NCBI RefSeq assembly: GCF_020215705.1
Contig: NZ_JAIWNB010000006.1
Coordinates: 363,338-427,337 of the forward strand
From: Nonomuraea aurantiaca
Lineage (GTDB): Bacteria > Actinomycetota > Actinomycetes > Streptosporangiales > Streptosporangiaceae
Direction of reading: 5' to 3'
Length of the DNA stretch: 64,000 bases
The notes beneath the pieces are model-generated. The model ran no database searches, was not told where the DNA came from, and worked only from the letters and a program-made list of their open reading frames with translations. The position numbers and the translations under genes are program-made. Positions within the stretch are counted from its first letter, which is position 1, and each line of letters begins with the position of its first letter. Positions 8,183 through 16,705 of the stretch are shown here, piece by piece.

Positions 8183-8650
8183 ATGGGTGACCCGCGCTGG
8201 TTGGACGAGGCCGAGTTCCGGGCCTGGCTCGGCTACCGCCGGATGCGGCTGCTCCTGGACGCCCAGGTGAGCCGGGATCTGCTGCGCGACTCGGGGCTGT
8301 CGGCGCCCGACTACGACGTGCTGTCGTCCCTGTCGTCGGCCGAGGGGCGTCGGGGGCGGCTCACCGAGCTGGCCGAGCGGATGCTGTGGTCGAAGAGCAG
8401 ATTGTCGCGGCACATCTCACGGATGGAGCAGCGTGGCCTGGTCACCCGTGAGGAGTGCGAGAGCGACGGCCGCGGCGCCGTGATCGTGCTGACCGAGGAG
8501 GGGCTGCGGGCCATCGAGGCGGCGGCCCCCGATCATGTGGAGTCGGTACGCCGCCACTTCATCGACCTGCTGACGCCGGAGCAGATCGAGGTTCTGGGGG
8601 CCGTCGCGGCGACCGTGCTGACCCACCTTGGGGAGAAGAGCGACGACTAG
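8183..8650 (+). CDS. MarR family transcriptional regulator
   Basis: A 155-residue winged-helix regulator. I start it at the ATG at 8183 (MGDPRWLDEAEF); the frame is open far upstream but there it overlaps the luciferase-like gene. The MarR winged helix is visible at about residues 45-105: LTELAERMLWSKSRLSRHISRMEQRGLV, then a wing containing ESDGRGAVIVLTEEG. Flanking helices would form the dimer interface. It is divergent from the F420-type oxidoreductase and converges on the SRPBCC gene, their stops overlapping in CTAG at 8647-8650. It probably represses the divergent gene in response to a small ligand. Confidence 0.9.
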   Translation: MGDPRWLDEAEFRAWLGYRRMRLLLDAQVSRDLLRDSGLSAPDYDVLSSLSSAEGRRGRLTELAERMLWSKSRLSRHISRMEQRGLVTREECESDGRGAVIVLTEEGLRAIEAAAPDHVESVRRHFIDLLTPEQIEVLGAVAATVLTHLGEKSDD

Positions 8651-9477
8651 GACACCCAGATGGGGCTCCAGTCGGCCACCTCGTGGAAGCGGCGCAGTTC
8701 GGAGACACCGGATATGGTGCCGAGCCAGGCCGCGTACGGCGGGCGGTCGAAACCGCTCTGCACCATCGTCAACCGCGTCTTGCCGCCGGACTCCGCCAGC
8801 TCCCAGGTGCTGACCCCGACGCCGCCCCAGTCGACGGACAGCTTTCGCCCCGGCTCCAGCTCGACGATCTTCGCCGGGTTGGGGTTGTCCGCCAGCCCGC
8901 CCATGGCGAAACGGCCGCCGACGTGCGGCTCGATCTCGATCGGGAAGCCGAACCAGCGGGTCACCGACTCCGAGTCGATCAGCGAGTCGAAGACCTTCTC
9001 CGCCGAAGCGGCGATCAGCACTTCCGCCCGCAGGTCGGGGGAGGTGAAGTCGGGCTTCGGGGTGAGCGGGCGGCCGTCGAAGTGCTCGGCCAGGTTGGCC
9101 AGCATGAGGCACCAGTATGTCTGGATCACGCCGCGGATCGTCGACTCGGCGAGCGCCTCCTGGAAGTCGAAGTGGGTCTGCGAGACGGACACGATGGTCG
9201 TCTCGGGGCTCTCCTCCTCCAGGCCGAACTCGACCGTGGTGTCCACGCCGTCCAGCAGCCAGGAGAAGCGCACCGTGTGGTCGTCGACGTGCAGCGGTCG
9301 CTGGTGCGGCGCGTCGCCTTCGGGGGTGTGGCGGCCCCAGAACTCATAGCGGTCCGGCAGGTCCACCTCGGCGTGCTCGGCCAGCCAGAGCCGCATCGTC
9401 GCGGCGTCGGTCAGCGCGTGACGCACCTCCTTCACCGGTGCCTGGACGCGGGCGCGGACGGTCATCGGCTCACTCAT
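8647..9477 (-). CDS. Tandem SRPBCC (AHSA1-like) domain protein
   Basis: A 276-residue protein starting MSEPMTVRARVQAP at 9477. Two START/Bet v1-like SRPBCC halves are seen, about residues 5-140 (VKEVRHALTDAATMRLWLAEHAEVDL) and 150-270 (LIAASAEKVFDSLIDSESVTRWFG). Both have the AHSA1-type 'W' followed by acidic residues and a hydrophobic ligand cavity pattern. The start overlaps the end of the upstream ArsR-type gene by 8 bases (ATGAGTGA), so the two are translationally coupled. Such regulator/SRPBCC pairs are common in actinobacteria; the ligand is unknown. Confidence 0.85.
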   Translation of the reverse strand: MSEPMTVRARVQAPVKEVRHALTDAATMRLWLAEHAEVDLPDRYEFWGRHTPEGDAPHQRPLHVDDHTVRFSWLLDGVDTTVEFGLEEESPETTIVSVSQTHFDFQEALAESTIRGVIQTYWCLMLANLAEHFDGRPLTPKPDFTSPDLRAEVLIAASAEKVFDSLIDSESVTRWFGFPIEIEPHVGGRFAMGGLADNPNPAKIVELEPGRKLSVDWGGVGVSTWELAESGGKTRLTMVQSGFDRPPYAAWLGTISGVSELRRFHEVADWSPIWVS

Positions 9478-10027
9478 GTTCGTCTCCCTTGGGGTAGCAG
9501 GCGACGGCGAGCTTGAAGGCGTCACCTTCCGCTCCGCCGTACCTCGTGAACAGGTCCTGCAGCATCCCCTGCAGCTCGCGCAGGAACTCCTGACGATTCT
9601 CGGGGCGCACGTGGATCTCCCCCGACAGCCCGATCGACGGCAGTTCCGTCGCGGTCCTGTCGAGGCTCGCGATGTCGGCCTGAACCTCCTCCATGAGGTC
9701 CAGCAGGTAGCCCAGGCTCAGCTCGTCCTGCACCCTGTGCACGCCGATCCGGCCGACCAGGCGGGGTGACAGCCAGTAGGAGCGCGCGCCCGCCTGGTAG
9801 ATGCCCTCATGGACACCGCGCACCTTCCGCTCCGACACCAGGTCGACCAGGCCGGCGTCCACCAGCCGTTTGACGTGGTAGTAGACGCGCTGTGGCGTCT
9901 GACCGAGCCGGGCCGCGACCTCAGTGCAGGTGCGCGGCTCGGCCAGCTGCCGCAGCACCTCGACGCGCTGCGGCTTGAGCAGCGCCTCGGCCTGCTCGAT
10001 CTGCTCCAGGTACAGGACATCTCTCAT
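9470..10027 (-). CDS. ArsR-type winged-helix transcriptional regulator
   Basis: A 185-residue protein. The N-terminal ~80 residues form an ArsR/winged-helix DNA-binding domain: QAEALLKPQRVEVLRQLAEP, then CTEVAARLGQTPQRVYYHVKRLVDAGLV as the recognition helix-turn-helix. The remaining ~100 residues contain no metal-binding Cys cluster, so it is not a classical arsenic sensor; they resemble the effector part of regulators paired with SRPBCC proteins. The upstream promoter is AT-rich against its surroundings. It is the first gene of a two-gene unit with the SRPBCC protein. Confidence 0.85.
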   Translation of the reverse strand: MRDVLYLEQIEQAEALLKPQRVEVLRQLAEPRTCTEVAARLGQTPQRVYYHVKRLVDAGLVDLVSERKVRGVHEGIYQAGARSYWLSPRLVGRIGVHRVQDELSLGYLLDLMEEVQADIASLDRTATELPSIGLSGEIHVRPENRQEFLRELQGMLQDLFTRYGGAEGDAFKLAVACYPKGDEHE

Positions 10028-10037
10028 CGCAAAAACA

Positions 10038-10066
10038 ATCCTTTATGTAAAACTGGATTTTGTCAA
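10038..10066 (-). promoter_or_regulatory. Sigma-70-type promoter of the ArsR/SRPBCC unit, probably leaderless
   Basis: A perfect TTGACA (complement of 10061-10066) is followed after 17 bases by AAGGAT at 10043-10038. The start codon begins at 10027, only about 10 bases past the -10 box. Transcription would thus start at or next to the ATG, implying a leaderless mRNA, which fits the absence of a ribosome site. The region is strikingly AT-rich for this genome. Confidence 0.6.
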
Positions 10067-10103
10067 TAGGGCATGCTCGAAGGAGCATCGTCGATCGGGT
10101 GGA

Positions 10104-11126
10104 TCAGGGCCAGGAGCTGTCCTGGTCGGGGTCGCCGCCGTTCGACAGCAGGCGCAGGTCGGCTTCGACCATCGTCGCCACCAGCTCGTCGAACGGCATC
10201 GTCGGCTCCCAGCCGAGCTGCACCTGGGCCTTCTTCGGGTCCGCACAGAGCAGGTCGACCTCGGCGGGCCGATGCAGGGCCTGGTCGGTGACGACGTACT
10301 GCTCCCAGTCGAGGGAGGCCGCCGCGAAGGCGGCCTGGACCAGCTCACGGACCGACTTCATGCGCCCGGTGCCGATCACGTAGTCCTCGGGGGTGCCGGC
10401 CTGGAGCATGAGGTGCATGGCCCGTACGTAGTCGCCCGCGAAGCCCCAGTCCCGCCGGGCCTCCAGGTTGCCGAGCCGGAGCTCGGTGTCGAGGCCGAGC
10501 TTGATGCGCGCCACGCCGAGCGAGACCTTGCGGGTGACGAACTCGGCGCCACGCCGGGGCGACTCGTGGTTGAACAGGATGCCGGAGACGGCGTACATGC
10601 CGTAGGACTCGCGGTAGTTCTGCGTGAGGAAGTGCCCGTACGCCTTGGCCACGCCGTACGGCGAGCGCGGGTGGAAGGCGGTGCGCTCCGTCTGCGGCGT
10701 CTCGCTGACCTGGCCGAACATCTCAGAGGACGAAGCCTGATAAAAGCGGATCTGGCCGGAGGCTGCGCTGCCCCGCGACACGCCCGAGCACACCCGGATG
10801 GCCTCCAGCATCCGCAGCACGCCCATCCCCGTCACCTCGGCCGTGAGCTCCGCCTGCTCCCACGACATGGGTACGAACGAGATGGCCCCCAGGTTGTAGA
10901 CCTCGTCGGGCTGAACCCGTTCCACGGCCGAGATCAGCGATCCCTGGTCGAGCAGGTCGCCGCGGACCACCTGGACATCGGCCAGCAGCTTGCGCAGCCG
11001 CGACACGCGCGGGTTGGCCTGACCCCGCGCCAGGCCCCACACCTCGTACCCCTGACCCAGCAGGTACTCCGCCAAATAGGAACCGTCCTGGCCGGTGATG
11101 CCGGTGATCAGAGCGCGCCTGGCCAA
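10104..11126 (-). CDS. gmd: GDP-mannose 4,6-dehydratase
   Basis: A 340-residue extended SDR enzyme converting GDP-D-mannose to GDP-4-keto-6-deoxy-D-mannose, the precursor of GDP-rhamnose, GDP-fucose and related sugars. The NAD(P) motif GITGQDGSYLAEYLL is at residues 8-22. The catalytic set includes SSSEMFG (Ser/Glu) and SPYGVAKAYGH (Tyr-x3-Lys). NHESPRRG and RDWGFAGDYVRAM are diagnostic for Gmd. No GDP-fucose synthase or rhamnose reductase lies next to it. It is divergent from a GT4 gene and may feed the glycosyl transfer step of that cassette. Confidence 0.95.
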   Translation of the reverse strand: MARRALITGITGQDGSYLAEYLLGQGYEVWGLARGQANPRVSRLRKLLADVQVVRGDLLDQGSLISAVERVQPDEVYNLGAISFVPMSWEQAELTAEVTGMGVLRMLEAIRVCSGVSRGSAASGQIRFYQASSSEMFGQVSETPQTERTAFHPRSPYGVAKAYGHFLTQNYRESYGMYAVSGILFNHESPRRGAEFVTRKVSLGVARIKLGLDTELRLGNLEARRDWGFAGDYVRAMHLMLQAGTPEDYVIGTGRMKSVRELVQAAFAAASLDWEQYVVTDQALHRPAEVDLLCADPKKAQVQLGWEPTMPFDELVATMVEADLRLLSNGGDPDQDSSWP

Positions 11127-11289
11127 GGGGTCCTCCCACTATCACGACCGCGTCCTTTTGGACGGGAATGTACAGCTAAGCGCCTCGATACAGCACCAGA
11201 GCCTCCTAGAACACGTTCCACCGAACCACGCTCGGTCATGCCAACATCGCAGTTCGCACGGCCTTTAGCGGGAGTTGTGAACAATTCCA

Positions 11290-11330
11290 GATGACCTACC
11301 GAATGGTAGCCTTCTCGGACTAAGGTCATC
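11290..11330. promoter_or_regulatory. Nested inverted repeats in the gmd/GT4 divergent promoter region
   Basis: GATGACCT at 11290-11297 pairs with AGGTCATC at 11323-11330, and inside it CTACC-GAAT-GGTAG forms a second small hairpin at about 11296-11309. The two structures share bases and could exclude each other. They sit in the 250-base gap between divergent gmd and the glycosyltransferase, about 47 bases before the GT4 start. An operator or leader structure is possible; nothing else is seen in the gap. Confidence 0.4.
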
Positions 11331-11376
11331 TTCACGGTACACGCCCATCTCTGGGTGCATACCGGGCTAGAAAGGG

Positions 11377-12621
11377 GTGTCCGTGAGCGACACGCTGCGG
11401 ATCGCGCTGCTGTCCTACCGCAGCAAGCCGACCTGTGGTGGCCAGGGCGTCTACCTCCGCCACCTGAGTCGCGAGCTGGTCGCCCTCGGCCATCACGTCG
11501 AGGTGTTCTCCGGCCAGCCGTACCCGGAGCTGGACGAGGGCGTGATCCTGCAGAAGGTGCCGAGCCTCGACCTCTACCGCGACGAGGACCCGTTCAGGAC
11601 GCCGAAGCTGCACGAGTACCGCGACTGGATCGACTGGCTGGAAGTCGGCACCATGTGGACCGCGGGGTTCCCCGAGCCGCTGACGTTCACGCTGCGGGCG
11701 CACCGCGCGCTGAAGAAGCGGGTGGGCGACTTCGACGTCGTCCAGGACAACCAGACGCTCGGCTACGGCCTGCTCGGCATCCAGAAGCTGTTCCCGGTGG
11801 TCGGCACGATCCACCACCCGATCAGCGTGGACCGGCGCATCGAGCTGGAGGCGGCCACCGGCGCCAAGAAGCTGACCATGCGCCGCTGGTACGGCTTCGT
11901 GAAGATGCAGGCCAAGGTCGCGCCCCGGCTGAGCCCGATCCTGACCGTCAGCGAGTCGTCGCTGGCCGACATCCACCGCGACTTCAACGTCCCGCAGGCG
12001 AACATGCGCCTGATCCCGCTCGGCGTCGACACCCGCTACTTCCACCCGCGCCCGGACAAGCCCCGGCGCAAGGGCTCGATCGTGGCGGTGGCCAGCGCCG
12101 ACTCCCCCATGAAGGGCGTCGCCACGCTGCTGCGGGCGGTGGCCAAGCTGGCCACCGAGCGCGACGTCAACCTCACGGTGGTCAGCAAGCCGACTCCCGG
12201 CGGGCCCACCGAGCAGCTCGTACAAGAGCTGTCGCTGCAGGACCGGGTCCGCTTCGTGCACGGCATCTCCGACGACGAGCTGGGCGAGCTGATCGCCACC
12301 TCGGAGGTCTCCGTGGTGCCGTCGCTGTACGAGGGGTTCTCGCTGCCGGCCGTCGAGCACATGGCCTGCGCCACCCCGCTGGTCGCCAGCCGTACCGGGG
12401 CGCTACCCGAGGTGGTGGGGGACGCCGCGATCCAGGTCGCGCCCGGCGACGCCGAGGAGCTGGCCGCCGTGCTGCGCCGCCTGCACGACTCTCCCGAGGA
12501 GCGCGAGCGGGTGGGCAAGGCCGGATACGACCGGGTCATGGAGCGTTACACCTGGCGCGTGGTCGCCCAGAGAACCGTCGAGGCGTACCGTGAGGCCATC
12601 GCGGCCCGCCGTACCCGCTGA
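11377..12621 (+). CDS. Glycosyltransferase family 4 (GT-B fold)
   Basis: A 414-residue GT-B glycosyltransferase. The N-terminal domain opens IALLSYRSKPTCGGQGVYLRHL, with the Gly-rich loop of GT4 enzymes. The C-terminal nucleotide-sugar domain has IPLGVDTRYFHP, then the EX7E region VVPSLYEGFSLPAVEHMAC and SRTGALPEVVGDA. The GTG at 11377 is followed two codons later by another GTG; AAAGGGG lies just before both. It starts a plus-strand run with methyltransferase and prenyltransferase-like genes (43-base gap, then a 4-base overlap), so it probably glycosylates the product of that cassette. Confidence 0.9.
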   Translation: MSVSDTLRIALLSYRSKPTCGGQGVYLRHLSRELVALGHHVEVFSGQPYPELDEGVILQKVPSLDLYRDEDPFRTPKLHEYRDWIDWLEVGTMWTAGFPEPLTFTLRAHRALKKRVGDFDVVQDNQTLGYGLLGIQKLFPVVGTIHHPISVDRRIELEAATGAKKLTMRRWYGFVKMQAKVAPRLSPILTVSESSLADIHRDFNVPQANMRLIPLGVDTRYFHPRPDKPRRKGSIVAVASADSPMKGVATLLRAVAKLATERDVNLTVVSKPTPGGPTEQLVQELSLQDRVRFVHGISDDELGELIATSEVSVVPSLYEGFSLPAVEHMACATPLVASRTGALPEVVGDAAIQVAPGDAEELAAVLRRLHDSPEERERVGKAGYDRVMERYTWRVVAQRTVEAYREAIAARRTR

Positions 12622-12664
12622 CCGAACTTCCGAGGCCCTGACCCAACTTCAAGGAGATCGATAA

Positions 12665-13381
12665 GTGCTGACGGTGGACTTCGCCCGGCTGCCGGTCGGG
12701 CCCGGCGTACGCGTGCTCGACCTGGGTTGCGGCGGCGGCCGGCACGCCTTCGAGGTGCTGCGCCGGGGCGCGGACGTGGTCGCCTTCGACATGGACCAGT
12801 CCGAGCTGGACAGCGTGGCGGCCATGTTCGTGGCGATGGACAAGGCGGGTGAGGTGCCGCCCGGCGCCGGCGGTGAGACCGTTCAGGGTACGGCTCTGGA
12901 CATGCCTTTCGAGGAGGGCTCCTTCGACCGGGTCATCGCGGCCGAGGTGCTGGAGCACATCCCCGACGACATGGCCGCGATGCGGGAGATCTTCCGGGTG
13001 CTCAAGCCCGGCGGCACCGCCGCGATCACCGTGCCGAGCTTCCTGCCCGAGCGGATCTGCTGGGCGCTGGACGAGGACTACCACACGGCCCCCGGCGGAC
13101 ATGTCCGGATTTATACGTTGGCTGAGCTGTCGGCCAAGCTGAAGGCCACCGGCTTCCACATCGGCCCCCACCACCACGCCCACGGCCTGCACGCACCCTA
13201 CTGGTGGATCAAGTGCGCGGTCGGCGTCAACAACGACGACCATCCGCTCGCCAAGGCCTACCACGAGCTGCTGGTCTGGGACATCATGAAGCGCCCGCCG
13301 CTCACCCGGCTGGCCGAGAACCTGCTCAACCCGCTCATCGGCAAGAGCGTGGTGCTCTACGTCAGGAAGCCCGCCGCGTGA
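12665..13381 (+). CDS. Class I SAM-dependent methyltransferase
   Basis: A 238-residue methyltransferase of the Methyltransf_11 type. Motif I is VLDLGCGGGRHAFEVLRRG (about residues 17-35), the acidic end of strand 2 is VVAFDMD, and motif IV/V is FDRVIAAEVLEHIPDDMAAM. The GTG start at 12665 has AAGGAG 8 bases upstream, fixing it. The gene ends in a GTGA overlap with the prenyltransferase-like gene, so the two are co-translated. The C-terminal part (residues 130-238) is rich in His and aromatics (HHHAHGLHAPYWW) and probably holds the acceptor site. Substrate unknown. Confidence 0.9.
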   Translation: MLTVDFARLPVGPGVRVLDLGCGGGRHAFEVLRRGADVVAFDMDQSELDSVAAMFVAMDKAGEVPPGAGGETVQGTALDMPFEEGSFDRVIAAEVLEHIPDDMAAMREIFRVLKPGGTAAITVPSFLPERICWALDEDYHTAPGGHVRIYTLAELSAKLKATGFHIGPHHHAHGLHAPYWWIKCAVGVNNDDHPLAKAYHELLVWDIMKRPPLTRLAENLLNPLIGKSVVLYVRKPAA

Positions 13382-14418
13382 TCTCACGCGAGGAGGCCGT
13401 ACGCACGGCCTTGAGCATCTCGGCGATCCAGCAGGACGACGGCGGCGTGCCCTGGCCGGAAGGCCACGTGGACGCGTGGAACCACGTCGAGTGCCTGATG
13501 GCGATGACCGTGGCGGGCCTGCGCGACCCCGTCGCGCGCGGCTACGACTGGCTGGCCCGGCACCAGCGCGACGACGGCTCATGGGCGATGAAGCTGATCG
13601 ACGGCGTGGCAACCGAGCAGGGCGGCGAGTCGAACCACGCCGCCTATGTCGCGGTGGGCCTCTGGCACCATCACCTGGTGACGGGCGACCAGGAGGTCAC
13701 CGAGCTCAGGTGGCCGATGGTCAAGAGGGCGCTCGACTATGTGGTGGGACTCCAGACCGAACGCGGCGAGGTCGTCTGGGAACGCGACGCCCAGGGCCGG
13801 GCCTCCTCCTACGCGCTGCTCACCGGCTGCTCGTCGATCCACCAGGGACTGAGATGCGGCGTCCTGCTCGCCGACCACCTGGGCGACCCGCAGCCGCACT
13901 GGGAGCTGGCCGCCGACCGCCTGGCCCACGTGCTGGCCGCGCACCCGGAGGCGTTCGCCGACAAGAGCCGCTTCTCCATGGACTGGTACTACCCCGTACT
14001 CGGCGGCGCCGTCCGGGGCCCGGCGGCGGAGGAGCTGCTGGAGCGGGAGTGGGGCACGTTCGTGGTGCCGGGGCTGGGGATCCGGTGCGTGTCCGACCAG
14101 CCGTGGGTGACGGGGGCGGAGACGTGCGAGCTGGCGCTGGCCCTCGACGCGCTGGGCGAGCGCGACCGGGCCGCCCGGCTGTTCGCCGACATCCAGCACC
14201 TGCGCCACGAGGACGGCTCGTACTGGACGGGCTGGCAGTTCATCAACCAGCGGCACTTCCCGCACGAGCGGAGCGGATACACGGCCGCGGCGGCGGTGCT
14301 CGCGGCGGACGCGTTGTCCGCCTTCTCCCCGGGTGCGGGGATCTTCCGCGACATCAGCGCTCCCTCCGTCTCCCCCGCCGACCCCCACCTGTGCGGGTGC
14401 ACGCCGGCTCGCGCGTGA
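13378..14418 (+). CDS. Prenyltransferase/terpene-cyclase-like alpha-barrel protein
   Basis: A 346-residue protein starting at the GTG at 13378, which overlaps the methyltransferase stop. It resembles actinobacterial proteins called prenyltransferase: an (alpha/alpha) toroid with repeats such as IQQDDGGVPWPEGHVDAWNH, LARHQRDDGSWAMK and RHEDGSYWTGWQFIN. The DG-G-W/S-W pattern is the squalene-cyclase/prenyltransferase repeat. The motif MDWYYPVLGGA is also typical. I cannot see a DxDD cyclase motif, so catalysis is unproven and glycoside-type activity is conceivable. It belongs with the GT4 and methyltransferase genes upstream. Confidence 0.75.
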   Translation: MISREEAVRTALSISAIQQDDGGVPWPEGHVDAWNHVECLMAMTVAGLRDPVARGYDWLARHQRDDGSWAMKLIDGVATEQGGESNHAAYVAVGLWHHHLVTGDQEVTELRWPMVKRALDYVVGLQTERGEVVWERDAQGRASSYALLTGCSSIHQGLRCGVLLADHLGDPQPHWELAADRLAHVLAAHPEAFADKSRFSMDWYYPVLGGAVRGPAAEELLEREWGTFVVPGLGIRCVSDQPWVTGAETCELALALDALGERDRAARLFADIQHLRHEDGSYWTGWQFINQRHFPHERSGYTAAAAVLAADALSAFSPGAGIFRDISAPSVSPADPHLCGCTPARA

Positions 14419-14542
14419 TCTTGCCCCGGTACGCAAGGGCTTTTGCGGGTTCTTTGCCGAGAAATGCGGAGCGGCACCGCTGAACGCCCCATTGGGGTTA
14501 CTAGCTTCGTGAGTGGCCGTACGAGGCGTCTTCGGGGGAAGC

Positions 14543-15541
14543 GTGGGCGACACGGGCACAACAGCGTTCTTGGAGCAGGACAGGACTGAGCCGACGCTTT
14601 CGCCGGTTCGCGGGCTACGGAGGCTGCTGCTGAAGGAGCAGTCCGAAGCCGACCTGGCCCGGCGGAGGTTCCGGCTACGGCAGGGACATTCCCGGGCCGC
14701 CGTCGAAGGGGCCGAGCGGTCATACGTTTTCGGGTTCAACGCCGCCGTCTCGGATGAAGCCGACCGGATCGACGAGGTGGCTCCGGAGCAGCGGAGCTTC
14801 GCTTATGAGGGGGCCGGTGCCGCGTGCACCGTGCTCGACCTGCTCACCCTGACTCGGGGCCGGCGCCTTCACGAGCTACTGGCCGGCCCCGCCCAACTTC
14901 ACCCGTACGCCGTGCACCTCGGTGCCGGGCGCGGCTACGCGCTGCTGCGCGTGCGGCCCATGTGGGGTGTACGGCGGACCCACCCGCTGTTCCGGTGGCT
15001 GGCCGTGGACGGGTTCGGGTTCCAGTGGAGCCTGGCGCGGGCCGACCGGATGGTGGGCGAGCGGACCATGCCCGATCTGCTCACCAGGAGCCACTGCGCG
15101 ATCTTCGACCAGGGGCTGGGCCGGCTGCTCTGGTCCCACGAGTGCGCCTCACCCGACGACGTGGCGGCCAGGATCGGCGCCTACCCCGCGGGGCGCCGGG
15201 CGGATCTGTGGAGCGGTGTCGGGTTCGCGGCGACGCACACGGGTGGCGCGAACGCCGACGAGCTGTGGTGGCTGACCGACCACGCGGGGGCCGACGGGTT
15301 CCGGGCCCATCTGGCTCAGGGGAGCGCGTTCGCCGCCTCGGCCCGGCTCCAGGCGGGGGCGCTGCCGGACCACATGGCGCAGGCCGTACCGATCCTGGCA
15401 GGGGCGGAGCCCGAGGAGGCCGCCGGGTGGGCCGAGGGGGCGCTCATCGCGCTCGGCCACGACCCGCACACCCACGAGGACTTCCAGTCCTGGCGGGCCC
15501 ACACCCGCAGAGCATGGACCCGCCGCCGGACGCGGCACTAG
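14543..15541 (+). CDS. DUF1702 family protein
   Basis: A 332-residue protein. I place the start at the GTG at 14543 (GDTGTTAFLEQ) because GGGGGAA lies just upstream; the frame is open 10 codons further. The segments YVFGFNAAV, FAYEGAGAACTVLDLLT, LHELLAGPAQLHPYAVHLGAG and HPLFRWLAVDGFGFQ are characteristic of DUF1702, a family known from enediyne polyketide clusters but also found outside them. No signal peptide or membrane helix is seen. It follows the GT4/methyltransferase/prenyltransferase run and its stop overlaps the convergent methyltransferase (CTAG at 15538-15541). No enediyne PKS is in the window. Confidence 0.8.
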   Translation: MGDTGTTAFLEQDRTEPTLSPVRGLRRLLLKEQSEADLARRRFRLRQGHSRAAVEGAERSYVFGFNAAVSDEADRIDEVAPEQRSFAYEGAGAACTVLDLLTLTRGRRLHELLAGPAQLHPYAVHLGAGRGYALLRVRPMWGVRRTHPLFRWLAVDGFGFQWSLARADRMVGERTMPDLLTRSHCAIFDQGLGRLLWSHECASPDDVAARIGAYPAGRRADLWSGVGFAATHTGGANADELWWLTDHAGADGFRAHLAQGSAFAASARLQAGALPDHMAQAVPILAGAEPEEAAGWAEGALIALGHDPHTHEDFQSWRAHTRRAWTRRRTRH

Positions 15542-16173
15542 ATTCCTGGGGCCACGCGCTCCAGGACGCGCAGCGAGCCCTCCACCGAGGTCTCGGTGAA
15601 CGCGCCCGAGGCGAGCGCCCGCAGGTAGACCCGGTAGGGAGCCTGACCGCCGGCGGCCGGATCCGGATAGATGTCGTGGAAGACCAGCGCGCCGCCCGCC
15701 ATGACGTGCGGCGCCCAGCCCTCGTAATCACGCGTCACCGGCTCCTCGGAATGGCCGCCGTCGATGAACAGCAGCCCCAGAGGCGTGTTCCAGAGCCGGG
15801 CCACCTGCTCGGAGTGGCCGACCACGGCGATCACCTCGTCCTCCAGCCCGGCGGCGGCGATCGTCTGGCGGAACGTCGGCAGCGAGTCCATCTTGCCGAA
15901 CCGCGGATCGACCAGCGTCGGGTCATGGTGGGCCCAGCCGGGCTGGATCTCCTCCGAGCCGCGGTGGTGGTCCACGGTGATGACCACGGACCCGGCCAGC
16001 CTGGCCGCCGCGCCGAGGTAGACGGCCGACTTGCCGCAGTAGGTGCCGATCTCGCAGATCGGCCCGAGTTTGCCGTACTGGCAAGCCGCCTCGAACAGCG
16101 CCAGCCCCTCATTTTCCGGCATGAAACCCTTGGCTTGCTTGGCTGCGAATCGCAGTTCAGGCGGCATCGTCAT
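15538..16173 (-). CDS. Class I SAM-dependent methyltransferase (Methyltransf_24-like)
   Basis: A 211-residue methyltransferase starting MTMPPELRFAAKQ at 16173; the frame extends 26 codons upstream but without conserved sequence. The SAM site is ICEIGTYCGKSAVYLGAAAR (about residues 39-58), followed by VVITVDHHRGSEE and LLFIDGGHSEEPVTRDYEGW. The last resembles the metal-assisted acceptor loop of O-methyltransferases of this class. It is on the opposite strand, converging on DUF1702 with a 4-base stop overlap. It probably belongs to the same unknown pathway as the other cassette genes; its substrate cannot be read from sequence. Confidence 0.85.
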   Translation of the reverse strand: MTMPPELRFAAKQAKGFMPENEGLALFEAACQYGKLGPICEIGTYCGKSAVYLGAAARLAGSVVITVDHHRGSEEIQPGWAHHDPTLVDPRFGKMDSLPTFRQTIAAAGLEDEVIAVVGHSEQVARLWNTPLGLLFIDGGHSEEPVTRDYEGWAPHVMAGGALVFHDIYPDPAAGGQAPYRVYLRALASGAFTETSVEGSLRVLERVAPGI

Positions 16174-16252
16174 AGGGATGCACCCTAGTAGAACCGAACA
16201 ACATTCCAGCGCCCCCTTGCCCGGCATTCTGCAACCTGTTCTACTTGGCAAC

Positions 16253-16705
16253 GTGAATCAGCGCGCTCGCATCGCGATGTCCGGAGACGAGGTCACCGCC
16301 TTCCTCGAAGGGGCCCGCAAGCTCCAGCTCGCGACCATCAACCCCGACGGCACGCCGCATCTGGTGACCATGTTCTACGGCCTCGATGAGGGGCGGATCG
16401 TCTTCTGGAGCTACGCCAAGGCGCAGAAGGTCCGCAACCTGGAGCGCGATCCGCGGGTGAGCTGCCTGATCGAGGCCGGCGAGGACTACAACGAGCTGCG
16501 CGGCGTCCTGCTGTACGGCGAGGCCAAGCGCGTGGACGAGCCCGAGCAGGTCCTGGCCATCGGCATGAAGGTCACGCGCAGGATGACCCCCGACGTGGCG
16601 GACGAACTTTTGCACCCCTATGTCGAACAAACCGGTCGGAAACGGGTCGCTTACCTTGTCGAGCGCACCAAAGTGGTCTCATGGGATCACAGGAGGCTCA
16701 CATGA
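16253..16705 (+). CDS. PPOX-class F420-dependent oxidoreductase
   Basis: A 150-residue split-barrel flavin/deazaflavin-binding protein of the pyridoxamine 5'-phosphate oxidase-like class. The GTG at 16253 gives VNQRARIAMSGDEVTAFL, the usual N-terminus of this family. LQLATINPDGTPHLVTMFYG is the first barrel strand with the cofactor contacts; VFWSYAKAQKVRNLERDPRVS is the phosphate-binding part. Its stop overlaps the ferredoxin start (ATGA at 16702-16705), and the ADH follows, so the three form one operon. Whether it uses F420 or FMN is inferred from family only. Confidence 0.85.
   Translation: MNQRARIAMSGDEVTAFLEGARKLQLATINPDGTPHLVTMFYGLDEGRIVFWSYAKAQKVRNLERDPRVSCLIEAGEDYNELRGVLLYGEAKRVDEPEQVLAIGMKVTRRMTPDVADELLHPYVEQTGRKRVAYLVERTKVVSWDHRRLT

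Noticed and set aside
13579..14739. A ~386-codon minus-strand frame
   Set aside because: Antisense to the prenyltransferase-like and DUF1702 genes and very Arg/Pro/Gly-rich, as expected of shadow frames.
14543..15541. DUF1702 as evidence of an enediyne cluster
   Set aside because: No enediyne PKS, thioesterase or other enediyne genes are present in the window.
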